The position numbers and the translations under genes are program-made. From Chryseosolibacter sp964551035 (GTDB lineage Bacteria > Bacteroidota > Bacteroidia > Cytophagales > Cyclobacteriaceae), in NCBI GenBank assembly GCA_964551035.1, contig CAZKBK010000025.1:5519-69518 (forward strand): a stretch of DNA of 64,000 bases, given 5' to 3'. This document shows positions 41,604 through 50,786 of the stretch, in pieces. The notes under the pieces are model-generated. The model saw only the letters and a list, made by a program, of their open reading frames with translations. It searched no databases and was not told where the DNA came from. The stretch's first letter is position 1. The number at the start of each line of letters is the position of its first letter.

Positions 41604-44282
41604 ATGGAAACGCCGTCGAAGAAACTTTCTCCTCCCGCTCTGGCAAGGCGATTCCTCCGGTGGTATTGTCCGCCAGCGCTGCATGAGTGCATCGAGGGTG
41701 ATTTGCTGGAGGCCTTCGACGAAGACGTGCGCCGCGGCAGGAACGCGCGGTTGTGGTTTGCCCTCGGCGTATTGCAGTTTTTCCGGCCGGACATTTTTAT
41801 GAGAAACCGATTTTCACTCAACGCGATGAATACCATTATGATTGGCAACTACTTCAAGACCGCCTCCCGCAACCTCCGGAAGCGCAAGTTCTACTCGTTC
41901 ATCAACGCCTTCGGGCTCAGTATCGGGATTGCCTTCGGCCTGTTGATCTACCTCTTCATGGCCGACGAAAAGAGCTTCGACCGGTTTCACACGAATAAAG
42001 GCGACATCTACCGGATCGAGAAATATTCCTACGACTACTGGATGCCCGACCCTTCGAGTCCCTATGACCGTTCGGCGTGGATCCAAGTCATCTTCGGCCC
42101 CGTTGTGAAGGAAGAACTCGCTGAAGTGAAGTACATGACGCGTTACAACCCCGACTACACCGGGGTCTTTCGCTATGGCGAAAAGGTCTTCAGTGAGAAC
42201 AGCATTACGTATGTCGACGGCGACTTCTTCAGGATGTTTTCTTTTTCGCTCCTTCGCGGCAACGCCGACCGGCTCTTTCAAAACAAGAACGAAGTCGTGC
42301 TGACGCCGGAGATTGCGGCTAAGTATTTTGGCGAGGAAGATCCCATCGGCAAAACCGTGGAGATCGACGTGAACGGCGAGGCATCGTTTACCGTTGCCGG
42401 GATCATTGCCTCTGCGCCGCCGAATTCCAGCTTGCATTACGATATCCTGATCCCGCAGGAGAACCGGCCCTCCTATGAGCGAAACATGAAGAACTGGGGC
42501 AACTTCAACACACCGACCTTTGTTCAACTCCACCCGCAAGCCGACCTCGCTTCTTTCAAGCTGCACCTGGATCAGATCACTGAAAAGTACCTCAGCGAAA
42601 AGATGGAGAAATGGAGAAAGGAGGCCGCCACGCCGGTGCCTGACGATGTGAAGATGATCGAGTACCTCTTCACGCCGTTGCCAGATATCCACCTCGCCAC
42701 GGAAGTGGGGTGGGAAAAAGTGAGCGACCCCAAATACGCCATGATCCTGGGTGGACTGGCCATCCTGATCCTCGCCATCGCTTCCATCAACTACATTGCC
42801 CTTGCGCTGACTACGTCGGCGGCGCGCAGAACGGAGGTAGGCATCCGCAAGACCGCGGGCGCCACCAGGACGGAACTCGTATTTCAGTTTTGCTTTGAGT
42901 CGGTGGTGCTCGCGATGATCTCCATGTTCGTTGGCGGTGGGCTTGCGGCATTGTTTCTCCCCTTGTTCAATGAATTCACGGGTAAGGAGATTTCGGTCGC
43001 GTCGATCGATTATGTGCGTTTCGGCGGTGTGGCCCTGGGGTTGGCCATGGTGGTGGGGTTGCTCTCGGGAAGCTATCCTTCGCTGTTCCTGTCGGCGTTC
43101 CGGCCCGCGCAGGTGCTCAAGGGAAGGTTCACGTCGCGGCTACACGCCGGCTTTACGAAGCCCCTCGTCATCCTCCAGTTTGCCATGGCGGCGTTCCTGA
43201 TCGTGAGCGCGCTGATCATGTTCCGCCAGATGCGCTACGTCACCACCCGCGACCTTGGCTACGACCAGGATCAGGTCCTGGTGATTCCCACCCACACCGG
43301 ATGGAATGCCGAGGCGGATAAGACCGTGCGCCGCTTCCGCGAACGGGCAAGCCAGGAGCCTTTTGTGGTAAGCGTAGCCGGCACCAGCATATCTTTCGCT
43401 CATGGCTATTCCCGTTATGGCTACAAGATCGACGGCGAACAAAAAGCCGCCTTTGTGTACGGCGTTGATCCTTTCTACATCCCCACGCTGGGGATCGAGC
43501 TGGCGTCAGGCCGCAACTTCGACCCCGCCATGGCCAGCGATTCAAATGCCGTGATCGTCAACGAGGCCCTCGTCCGCGACATGAAATGGATGGATCCGGA
43601 AGACGAATACCTCAACTGGCGCGAAGACAGCCTCGGGCCGGGAGATAAAGTGATCGGTGTGGTGAAGGACTATCACTTCCTTTCCCTGGAGCGGGGATTC
43701 GAGCCGATGATCCTTGCCGTCGACACCGACTACGCCGGCCATCTGGTGGACATGCTCGTAAAAGTTTCTTCCCACGACCTGCCGGCGACGGTGGAAAAAC
43801 TTGAGGCCATCTGGAAGGAACTGAACCCCGAGAAGCCGTTCGACTACACATTCCTCGATGAAGATGTCGCCCGGCAGTATGCCAGCTATGAGCAGTGGAT
43901 GAAACTGATGGCGCTGGCCACGGTGTTCGCCATCCTCATCGCGTGCCTGGGCCTGTTCGGGCTTGCCGGAATCAACGCGGTTAACCGCACCAAGGAGATC
44001 GGCATTCGCAAGGTCATGGGCGCCGGCCTGGGGAATATTTTTGTGCTGCTGAATCGTCAGTTCGTGTTCCTGGGGATCTTTGCCTTCCTGCTGGCATCCC
44101 CCGTTTCGTGGTATGTCATGCGGAAGTGGCTCGACAGCTTCGAATTCCACATCGACATCGGCGTCGAATTGTTCGCCGTCAGCATGGTGGCGGGGCTGGT
44201 GGTTGCGCTGGTCACCGTGAGTTACCACGCCATCCGCGCAAGCGCCCTCAACCCTTCCGAAACGCTGAAGCATGACGGGTAG
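41604..44282 (+). CDS. ABC-type permease with N-terminal prefix domain, MacB/FtsX family, copy 6
   Basis: The 892-residue protein starts METPSKKLSPPALARRFLRWY and carries about 75 extra residues ahead of TM1 (LHECIEGDLLEAFDEDVRRG and a VLQFF helix), as in the permease-prefix-domain group that is typically coupled to PadR genes. After that come TM1 in INAFGLSIGIAFGLLIYLFM, the periplasmic core after FDRFHTNKGDIYRIE, the first FtsX block with RTEVGIRKTAGATR, and the second with TKEIGIRKVMGAG, ending NPSETLKHDG. The substrate is unknown, and no ATPase lies nearby. The prefix domain may link regulation and transport, which is inference. Confidence 0.93.
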   Translation: METPSKKLSPPALARRFLRWYCPPALHECIEGDLLEAFDEDVRRGRNARLWFALGVLQFFRPDIFMRNRFSLNAMNTIMIGNYFKTASRNLRKRKFYSFINAFGLSIGIAFGLLIYLFMADEKSFDRFHTNKGDIYRIEKYSYDYWMPDPSSPYDRSAWIQVIFGPVVKEELAEVKYMTRYNPDYTGVFRYGEKVFSENSITYVDGDFFRMFSFSLLRGNADRLFQNKNEVVLTPEIAAKYFGEEDPIGKTVEIDVNGEASFTVAGIIASAPPNSSLHYDILIPQENRPSYERNMKNWGNFNTPTFVQLHPQADLASFKLHLDQITEKYLSEKMEKWRKEAATPVPDDVKMIEYLFTPLPDIHLATEVGWEKVSDPKYAMILGGLAILILAIASINYIALALTTSAARRTEVGIRKTAGATRTELVFQFCFESVVLAMISMFVGGGLAALFLPLFNEFTGKEISVASIDYVRFGGVALGLAMVVGLLSGSYPSLFLSAFRPAQVLKGRFTSRLHAGFTKPLVILQFAMAAFLIVSALIMFRQMRYVTTRDLGYDQDQVLVIPTHTGWNAEADKTVRRFRERASQEPFVVSVAGTSISFAHGYSRYGYKIDGEQKAAFVYGVDPFYIPTLGIELASGRNFDPAMASDSNAVIVNEALVRDMKWMDPEDEYLNWREDSLGPGDKVIGVVKDYHFLSLERGFEPMILAVDTDYAGHLVDMLVKVSSHDLPATVEKLEAIWKELNPEKPFDYTFLDEDVARQYASYEQWMKLMALATVFAILIACLGLFGLAGINAVNRTKEIGIRKVMGAGLGNIFVLLNRQFVFLGIFAFLLASPVSWYVMRKWLDSFEFHIDIGVELFAVSMVAGLVVALVTVSYHAIRASALNPSETLKHDG

Positions 44283-44547
44283 CGAAGGGCGAAGGACCCC
44301 TTGCTATGAAATGCTTATGACCAGATGGCGCATCAATCGCATTGTGCTTACCCGGCAGCCTTTATCCGTGCAAGCCCGTAATCCGTACCATCCGTGATTC
44401 AGACAAGGGGGCGTGGTTGCCCTTTCGATCGTACGATACAGGCGCCGGCGCGAGGACCTGCAGCGGATAGTCCGGCCCGACCCAGAAGGGGGCCGCATGT
44501 CCTGAGCGTAGTCGAAGGAGCGGTCCCTGAGCGTAGTCGAAGGGTAG
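44283..44547. repeat. Cluster of dispersed intergenic repeats
   Basis: Three kinds of repeat lie in the spacer after permease copy 6. GGCGAAGGACCCC and the bases after it (44288-44330) resemble a segment at 54525-54562. ATCCGTG-rich DNA with CCATCCGTGATTCAGACAA (44364-44407) recurs at 56280-56325. An 18-base direct repeat CCTGAGCGTAGTCGAAGG occurs at 44501-44518 and 44526-44543. No gene or terminator was seen. Confidence 0.8.
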
Positions 44548-44627
44548 AATTTCAGCATCCTCACCTTTTTATATTGGCGCGACATTCGCTACATTTAAGT
44601 TGACCATTCTTTAAAACAAAATCTGAT

Positions 44628-45644
44628 ATGAAACTCAACGTAGTCCTGGGATTGATGACCGTGGCGTCGATACCGTTTATGAGCGCTTGTGATGACGAGC
44701 CCCCGCCACCGGCATTGTTGCAGTTTGTGGACACCGAGATCGACGTGAAAGAATCTACGGGAGACCCGGAGTCGTTTCACCCCGCGCTCCTCCAGGATGC
44801 AACGGGAACTGAGGTGAAAATTACCCTTTCATTGGATAAGCCCGCGGCCGAAACCTCCGTGGTTGCGTTCTCCGTTTCAGGAACGGCTGATGCAACGTCC
44901 GCGGCCAATCCCATTGGCGACTATGGCCTTGAAGGCTCTAACTTCACCATAGAAAAGGGCGCGACGGAAGCCGTACTTACGCTTACCGTGTATGAGGATA
45001 CGGAGTTCGAGGACGACGCCGAAAACGACGAGGGGTTGTACTTTGAAGACATCGTCATCACGCTGACCAACGTGGTCAGTGGCCCGGTTCAAATCGGCGA
45101 GGGAAGCACGGTCAATGTCAATATTCTGGAGGATGATGTGGAGATTGACCTTACCTGGGATAATGGGAACGGGAACGCCGGAGATGTTGACCTGGATCTA
45201 TACTTGTGGATTGGCGAAGAACTGCTGACAGGGTCCGCGGCTGGAGGTACCCAATTTGAAGAAGTGCTCCTTCCAGGCGGATTTTTTAACGAAACCTTCG
45301 GCGTGAGCTACACCTATTATGGGGGAACGTCCAATACCGTTACGCTCACCTCGACCATCACAAACCACGGCGGGGAAGTCAACGGTGAAAGTGGCCCGCA
45401 TGAGACTGCGGCAAGCTATACCCTGGCCAATATCAACGTGTACGACAACCCGGATGACCCGAACCACAAGGGCAACCCCATGGTGGTTCAATACCTGGAA
45501 AAAGACGGACACGATTTGGAAGCCGGCCCCATCAACGTTCCTCCGTCCGGCAGCCGCATCGGCCATGCGCCCACGTCAATAACCGATCGCACGTCCTGGG
45601 CAGAGGTGTTCAAGACCTACCTCCAGCGCCGTAGCGCAGATTAG
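44628..45644 (+). CDS. Lipoprotein with Calx-beta-like domain
   Basis: The 338-residue protein has a lipoprotein signal (MKLNVVLGLMTVASIPFMSAC, Cys at residue 21) followed by acidic and Pro-rich residues. A Calx-beta-like domain lies at about 35-170: TEVKITLSLDKPAAETSVVAFSVSGTAD, a FTIEKGATEAVLTLTVYED strand, and EDIVITLTNV ending in VNVNILEDD. The second half has DVDLDLYLWIGEELL and a Gly-rich strand pattern ending in a region I do not recognise. It is a surface lipoprotein, possibly adhesive or binding. It converges on the M43 protease operon with a shared terminator between them. Confidence 0.85.
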   Translation: MKLNVVLGLMTVASIPFMSACDDEPPPPALLQFVDTEIDVKESTGDPESFHPALLQDATGTEVKITLSLDKPAAETSVVAFSVSGTADATSAANPIGDYGLEGSNFTIEKGATEAVLTLTVYEDTEFEDDAENDEGLYFEDIVITLTNVVSGPVQIGEGSTVNVNILEDDVEIDLTWDNGNGNAGDVDLDLYLWIGEELLTGSAAGGTQFEEVLLPGGFFNETFGVSYTYYGGTSNTVTLTSTITNHGGEVNGESGPHETAASYTLANINVYDNPDDPNHKGNPMVVQYLEKDGHDLEAGPINVPPSGSRIGHAPTSITDRTSWAEVFKTYLQRRSAD

Positions 45645-45661
45645 CAAGAGACGAGGCTGAT

Positions 45662-45697
45662 AAAAAAAGGGCTGGACATTCATCCAACCCTTTTTTT
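45662..45697. terminator. Bidirectional terminator between convergent operons
   Basis: AAAGGGCTGGA pairs with TCCAACCCTTT around a CATTCA loop with one mismatch, flanked by A7 on the left and T7 on the right, so it can stop transcription from either side. Confidence 0.9.
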
Positions 45698-45731
45698 GTT
45701 TCCCTTTCTTTCGTCCTGGCACCCCCCCGGG

Positions 45732-48125
45732 TTAGTTCCGCAGCCATTTGAACACCGCCTTGCCCGTCCCCGCGCTCACGGTTACGAAATACACGCCCGG
45801 GCCCAGTTGGGAGGCGTCGATCTTTGCTTCCAACGCCGGCTGGGATTTCATGCCCGACCACGAAGGGGTTGCCGCCAGCCCCAGGGTCGAATGTACCGCG
45901 ATGTCTACCGCACCCTGGTAAGCGTTTTCAATAAACACCCGGATCTCGTCTCCACCCGGGTTTGGAAATACGCTGATGCCGTCAAAGACGGGACCGGGCT
46001 CGACACCCACGACGCCTTCCGTGCGGACATAGATGGTGGTTTGCGCTTCGGCGTTGCAGAGGTCAAGACCCGAGCCGGTGGTGGTGTACGTGGTTTGCGT
46101 CGTTGGCGTCACCGTGATCTGCGGGCCCGGCACATCTTGTACGGAGCCGTCGTCGGCGTTCCATACGAACACGCTCGCGCCCCGGGCGTTCAGGATCACT
46201 TCCTCGCCGGGATAGATCAAGGGCTTCGACGCGGAAACCTGAACGGACGGGTGAACGCCGACTTTCGGCGTAATGTCCATGGCGATGTTGGCGCCGTACG
46301 CAATCGTGAACAATTCCCAGTCGCCGGCGTTGTCCCGCACCCAGGATGTCGCCTGCGTAGCTTCGCCGTTTGCCGATGAGACAACGGCCACCGTGTATCC
46401 GTCATCGTAGGCGATCTCTACGCCGATGTGAAACGGACGGCCGAACAGGGGCGTTTCGCGGTCAAAGACGATCTCCGTGGGCCGCGCATTGAGGATGTCA
46501 TCCTGGACCTGCTTTAGCAAAACTTCCTTTCGTTCGATCACCGAGCCCGGGCTGCTCTGCGGGCCACGGGCATTCCAAACGGTGACAAACAATGTGGCAT
46601 CTTCCACTTCGAGGTCCAGCGCTCCGAAATTCACCGTTACACCGCTGACATAGGCGTAGCCGCACTGGTTGAGAAAAAATTCCGAGAAGGCGTCGTTGCC
46701 GGCGCTGTTGTGACCCGTCAGGTGGCCCGTGTGTTCGCCGAAATCGGCGAGCGGAAGCACCGAAGGTGTAAACGTTTCCGCGACGTTGGTGAACGATCCG
46801 CAAAGGCCTTCCTCTGAAATCGTGATAAAGTCTTCCAGCAGAAGCGTGTCCTTGCCTTCACTGTTGGCGACGACAAGTTGCACGTCGTAGGTGCCGGGGG
46901 TATTGTACACAACGCCAGGGTTACGCTCTGCGGAGGATCCCGGGTCGCCCCCCTCGAAAGTCCATTGCCATTCGTTCGGAAAATTCGTCGACAGGTCCGT
47001 AAACTGTACTTCGCTGCCCAGGAGTACGCAGCCGAGATCGTCAACGCCAATGTTGGCCACCGGAGGCGCATCCACCACGGGGCTGCAGAGGTTGCCCTCG
47101 ATCAGCGATTGCCGCCGGGGGCTGATGTCCATCACCGCCCGTATCCGCAGCTTCTGGCCCTCGGTAAAAATATTCATGCACGCGTCGTCGGAGTAGTCCA
47201 TGTAGTTTTCGACCATGTTCACGCCGCCGCAACTGATGCGTCCGACCTGGCAACCGTAGTTGGGCCCCGCTGCCGGCGGCGTATCCGCGACAAAGTCGTT
47301 GGCGCAGTTTCCGTCACCCCAAATGTGGCGCAGCCCCAGCCAGTGGCCGGTCTCATGGGTGAGGGTCCGCCCGCGGTTGTGCGGCGCCTGCAGGACGGGG
47401 AAATCACCTTTGTCGACAGAGCCAAAAGCCTGGTAGCGCAGCACGACCCCGTCGGTGGTAGCAGGGCCACCCTTCTCCTGCAAGCCCGCGAGCCCCGACT
47501 GATCGGGAAATTGCGCATAGCCCACCAGCGTGCTGGCGCTGGCGTCGAACCGCACCGTCCAGATGTTGTAAAAAAGATTCGGGTTCCAGTAGGTGGAGGG
47601 CTTGAGCTTGTTCTCGATCTCGTCGCGGGACCAATCGGCCTGATTGCCATTGTAGCGGTGAATGCCCGGCTCGTCGAGTGCCGTGCCGTCTTCGCCGACA
47701 GGGGAGAGGCAAAACTCGATCTCTATGTCGGCGCCGACGGGATTGTCGTTGAAGCCTGGCGTCCCCGCCATTTTCCGGAAGTCCTCGTTTAACACCGCGA
47801 TCTGCGAGGCCACCTGTTCCGCGCTGATGTTGGGGCCACTGCCCACAGCCTCGCCGTTGTGTACCACGTGTACCACGATGGGGATGCTCAGCACCACATC
47901 CTGGGACCGCCCGCTTTTCATTTCCTCTTTCAACCGCGCAATGCGGTTCTTCACCCTTTCTTCAAAAGCGTCAAGAGACCCGAACTCCGGATACTTTTGC
48001 CTGTTGATCCGGTCCTGGTCCATCGTTGCACAGGGTTCGCCCGGCAGCTGCTGTTGCGCGTATCCGGCACCGGATATGAATATCATCAACGACAATGCCG
48101 TCACCAGGCGTAATCCCCTTCTCAT
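45732..48125 (-). CDS. Secreted M43 (pappalysin-like) zinc protease with PKD and T9SS sorting domains
   Basis: The start is at MRRGLRLVTALSLMIFISGAGYAQ, a signal peptide; the longer frame adds 20 residues. The 797-residue protein has the metzincin motif HETGHWLGLRH (about residues 256-266) in the extended HExxHxxGxxH form, and a Met-turn in MVENYMDYSDDACMN. A PKD-like domain lies at about 345-425 (VQFTDLSTNFPNEWQWTFEGG). The last 75 residues (ISVFPNPGGDEIRVFIENA and VYFVTVSAGTGKAVFKWLRN) are a type A T9SS C-terminal domain, so the protease is exported through the T9SS and placed at the surface or released. It is the last gene of the SusCD operon, four bases after the previous one. Confidence 0.94.
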   Translation of the reverse strand: MRRGLRLVTALSLMIFISGAGYAQQQLPGEPCATMDQDRINRQKYPEFGSLDAFEERVKNRIARLKEEMKSGRSQDVVLSIPIVVHVVHNGEAVGSGPNISAEQVASQIAVLNEDFRKMAGTPGFNDNPVGADIEIEFCLSPVGEDGTALDEPGIHRYNGNQADWSRDEIENKLKPSTYWNPNLFYNIWTVRFDASASTLVGYAQFPDQSGLAGLQEKGGPATTDGVVLRYQAFGSVDKGDFPVLQAPHNRGRTLTHETGHWLGLRHIWGDGNCANDFVADTPPAAGPNYGCQVGRISCGGVNMVENYMDYSDDACMNIFTEGQKLRIRAVMDISPRRQSLIEGNLCSPVVDAPPVANIGVDDLGCVLLGSEVQFTDLSTNFPNEWQWTFEGGDPGSSAERNPGVVYNTPGTYDVQLVVANSEGKDTLLLEDFITISEEGLCGSFTNVAETFTPSVLPLADFGEHTGHLTGHNSAGNDAFSEFFLNQCGYAYVSGVTVNFGALDLEVEDATLFVTVWNARGPQSSPGSVIERKEVLLKQVQDDILNARPTEIVFDRETPLFGRPFHIGVEIAYDDGYTVAVVSSANGEATQATSWVRDNAGDWELFTIAYGANIAMDITPKVGVHPSVQVSASKPLIYPGEEVILNARGASVFVWNADDGSVQDVPGPQITVTPTTQTTYTTTGSGLDLCNAEAQTTIYVRTEGVVGVEPGPVFDGISVFPNPGGDEIRVFIENAYQGAVDIAVHSTLGLAATPSWSGMKSQPALEAKIDASQLGPGVYFVTVSAGTGKAVFKWLRN

Positions 48126-48129
48126 ACTG

Positions 48130-48621
48130 TCAGTTTTCTTCGACTGCTTCCAGTAAAACAATGTAGCTGATCGTGGCTTCCTCATTCAGGTAGATCTCAA
48201 GTTCCATTTCCGTATTGTTCGCCCTTTTCACGATGAACGGGACGAGGACGTTGCCAAAGATATGCGGCAGAACCATCGTGAGCGTCGCGTTTCCGTTGTT
48301 GAAGGCCCAGTTGTAGGTGACCAGGGTAGCCGGCTCGTCGGCGGCGCAGGTACGGGCGCCGTTGGTGACTTCGAACAACCTTTCCGCATTGTTGTAGAAA
48401 AAATAACGGTCGTCACGTTCGCAACTGTTCAGGATGAGGCGTTCCGCGTCGCCGTCGGGCTCGCGTATGAACAGCGCGCTCACCGCCCAGACCTTATGGG
48501 TATCTCCGGTGAGGAAACGCGTATAGGTATACGGAACCACCTCGGGTCCTTCTGAGCACGCAACCGCTGTCAGCAGAAAGGCCACAGCGCTGATGATCCT
48601 GTGTGTGAGCCGTATCGTCAT
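48130..48621 (-). CDS. Lipoprotein, lipocalin-like pattern
   Basis: The 163-residue product begins MTIRLTHRIISAVAFLLTAVAC, a lipoprotein signal with Cys at residue 22. The mature part reads RFLTGDTHKVWAVSALFIRE, LNSCERDDRYFFYNN, FEVTNGARTCAAD, and VTYNWAFNNGNATLTMVLP, the order of motifs common in small lipocalin-like lipoproteins of SusCD operons (a GxxxKxW start, a C-D-D-x-Y-x-F block, and a G-x-x-C strand). The exact family is not certain. It sits between the Calx-beta lipoprotein and the protease with gaps of 3 and 4 bases. Confidence 0.8.
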   Translation of the reverse strand: MTIRLTHRIISAVAFLLTAVACSEGPEVVPYTYTRFLTGDTHKVWAVSALFIREPDGDAERLILNSCERDDRYFFYNNAERLFEVTNGARTCAADEPATLVTYNWAFNNGNATLTMVLPHIFGNVLVPFIVKRANNTEMELEIYLNEEATISYIVLLEAVEEN

Positions 48622-48624
48622 AAC

Positions 48625-49416
48625 TCAATCGGGTGTTAAGGTAAAGGTCACGGTTGGCGCATCTTCAAAATCGTGCAGGGTGAGGGTTATTTCAATCACG
48701 CCGCCGACCGGATCGACAATGCCCGTTCCGGAGATCGTCGCCAGTTCCTCGGGCAACGTATCCTCTTCCTGGGAGGGAATGGTCAGCGTGTTATCGCCAT
48801 TGTCGACGAACAAAAGGTCCATCTCGAAGGGCGTATCGAAAAAGCGGATGTTCCAGTTGGAAAGGACATACTGCTCGCAATCCGTGCTTGTGACGGTGAG
48901 GTCGCGCACCGGCAGCGACGTGGGACCGCTCTGTCCCGAATAATACCCGCCGAGAATGCAGTCGTCGAAAATGGTAAAGGTATGGGTCTTTCCGATGCCG
49001 CTTTCACCCTGGCCGACCCGCAGTTCGGGCTGGTTGACACCCGTCAGGGTGATGACGATATCCTGCGACCGAAGGATGTTGTTGGAATTGTTGATCAGCT
49101 CGATCGCGATCTCCCCGAAATGCTCGCCTGCGGGAATGACGACGCTTCCGGGATCGCCGGCAAATTCATAGTCCACCCCTTCGCGGGCGGTTCCCCCCAC
49201 GGTGAAGTTAACAATGACATCTTCATCCTGGACAGGGCCGGAGTTATGAACCTGCAGGAGTATGGGACGGCTGAAGCTCTCGCGCGCGAAGGCTTCCGTT
49301 TCCGTGAACCGCACAAAGTGAGGGCCGTCGAACACGACGCGTTCTTTCTCGCATCCGGCAGCCGTTAGCAGCGCCGCGACCAGGAAAGTGGATATGGTGT
49401 TACGCCCGTGCCGCAT
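48625..49416 (-). CDS. Lipoprotein with Calx-beta-like domain, SusCD-linked
   Basis: The 263-residue protein begins MRHGRNTISTFLVAALLTAAGC, a lipoprotein signal. The Calx-beta-like region covers about 30-150 (DVIVNFTVGGTAREGVDYEF, VVIPAGEHFGEIAIELI, SQDIVITLTGV). The second half (DDCILGGYYSGQSG and EELATISGTGIVDPVGGVIEITLTL) resembles the barrel-like C-terminal domain of DUF1735/DUF4843-type SusCD lipoproteins, though I cannot name it securely. The start overlaps the susD stop by one base (TGATG), so it is translationally coupled. It is probably an accessory ligand-binding protein of the outer-membrane complex. Confidence 0.82.
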   Translation of the reverse strand: MRHGRNTISTFLVAALLTAAGCEKERVVFDGPHFVRFTETEAFARESFSRPILLQVHNSGPVQDEDVIVNFTVGGTAREGVDYEFAGDPGSVVIPAGEHFGEIAIELINNSNNILRSQDIVITLTGVNQPELRVGQGESGIGKTHTFTIFDDCILGGYYSGQSGPTSLPVRDLTVTSTDCEQYVLSNWNIRFFDTPFEMDLLFVDNGDNTLTIPSQEEDTLPEELATISGTGIVDPVGGVIEITLTLHDFEDAPTVTFTLTPD

Positions 49417-50786
49417 CAGTATCCCGGATTTTGGTTCCCGGCCAGCGCCGGGTTGGTTTGAATTTCACGCTGCGGGATCGGCCACAGCTCGTAGGCCTCC
49501 CGCCAGTTTGAGGAGAACGAAGGCATGATGACGGATGCCCTTCCCGTCCGCACCAGGTCGTACCACCGGTGCCCTTCATACGCCAACTCGTAGCGGCGTT
49601 CCTCTTCGATGAGCAGCAGCATTTGCGCTTTGCTCACGTCGCCAACCGCCGGCGCGTTGGCCCGTGCCCGCAAGGCGTTGAGGTCGGTTTGCGCGCTGTT
49701 GGCGCCCGTCACGTTGTTGAGGTTCGCGCGGGCCTCGCTTCGGATCAGATACATTTCCGCGAGGCGGAACACCACCACGTTGTTGTTGTCTTCGTCGGCG
49801 GTGCCATATTTTGCCACAGACCACCCGTTGTCGTTGCCACCCAGGGCGTCGCTGTTGAAAGCGATGGATGAGAACCGGTCGCCGGATTCCGGTGACGCCA
49901 GGGCCAGCACGGCCTCGTTCGAGGGAATGATCTCCCGCCGTCCGACAAACAGGTTGTTGAGGCCGATGCTTGAACTCGTTCCGGGATCGTCGGCAATGCT
50001 GTAGCCCACTTCCAGGATGGCTTCGTTGGTGAAATCCTCGAGCACGACATCTTCGAATTCAGGTTCGAGGAGATACAATTGTGATTCGATCACGTCGGTG
50101 GCGTAGGCTTCGGCGTTCTCCCAATCGCCCGCGTACAGGAAGTATCGGGCGAGCGCGGCCCTCACCGCATACTCGCCGGCAAAGCCGGGGTTTTGGGGCT
50201 CCAGCGGAAGCTGGCCCAACGCCGCAGTGTAGTCTTCAAGCACCAGCGCGAGCACCTGTTCGCGGCTCGCGCGTGGAATATCCTGGTTGGCTTCAATGGA
50301 CGTGCTCGTGACAATGGGGATACCGCCAAAGCTGTAGGCCCCGATGAAGTAGGCGTAGCCGCGAAGGAAATGCGCCGTGGCCAGCACGCCGTCGCGTTGC
50401 GCGCTCGGCACTCCGGGAACGTCGGGTAGCCGTTCGAGAATAAAGTTGGCGATGTAAACGGTGTTGTAGATCGCACCCCAGAGCGTGGCGGCCGAGGCGT
50501 TGGCCGATGAGATCTGCTTGGTGCCCAGCTCGCGGTATTGCGAAAACGTTCCGTTGTGTACCAGCATATCGGCGGTGAAATCACCGGCGATGACCGTCGC
50601 CGGCGCAATCACGCGGAAGGCGTTGTACAGCCCGATCTCCACGTTCGGAACGTCCTTGGGTTCGTTCAGGACGATGTCGTTCGTGAGCGTGTCGACGGGC
50701 TCCGGCTCCAGAAGGTCCTCGCAGGCCACGCAGAATACTACCGCGAAGGCCAGCAGGTGTTGGAATATTTTTCTTGTCCCCCTCAT
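49416..50786 (-). CDS. SusD/RagB-family outer-membrane lipoprotein
   Basis: The 456-residue protein has a lipobox in LLAFAVVFCVAC (Cys at about residue 22) and the SusD plan: CEDLLEPEPVDTLTND, a helical TPR-like core (LWGAIYNTVYIANFILERL, ATAHFLRGYAYFIGAYSFGGIPIV), NNVVVFRLAEMYLIRSEARANLNN, and the C-terminal EERRYELAYEGHRWYDLVRTGRA with the IPQREIQTNPALAGNQNPGY ending. SusD proteins form the lid of a SusC barrel and capture the ligand. Its start overlaps the susC stop by four bases. The length is at the short end for the family (about 450-600). Confidence 0.96.
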   Translation of the reverse strand: MRGTRKIFQHLLAFAVVFCVACEDLLEPEPVDTLTNDIVLNEPKDVPNVEIGLYNAFRVIAPATVIAGDFTADMLVHNGTFSQYRELGTKQISSANASAATLWGAIYNTVYIANFILERLPDVPGVPSAQRDGVLATAHFLRGYAYFIGAYSFGGIPIVTSTSIEANQDIPRASREQVLALVLEDYTAALGQLPLEPQNPGFAGEYAVRAALARYFLYAGDWENAEAYATDVIESQLYLLEPEFEDVVLEDFTNEAILEVGYSIADDPGTSSSIGLNNLFVGRREIIPSNEAVLALASPESGDRFSSIAFNSDALGGNDNGWSVAKYGTADEDNNNVVVFRLAEMYLIRSEARANLNNVTGANSAQTDLNALRARANAPAVGDVSKAQMLLLIEEERRYELAYEGHRWYDLVRTGRASVIMPSFSSNWREAYELWPIPQREIQTNPALAGNQNPGY

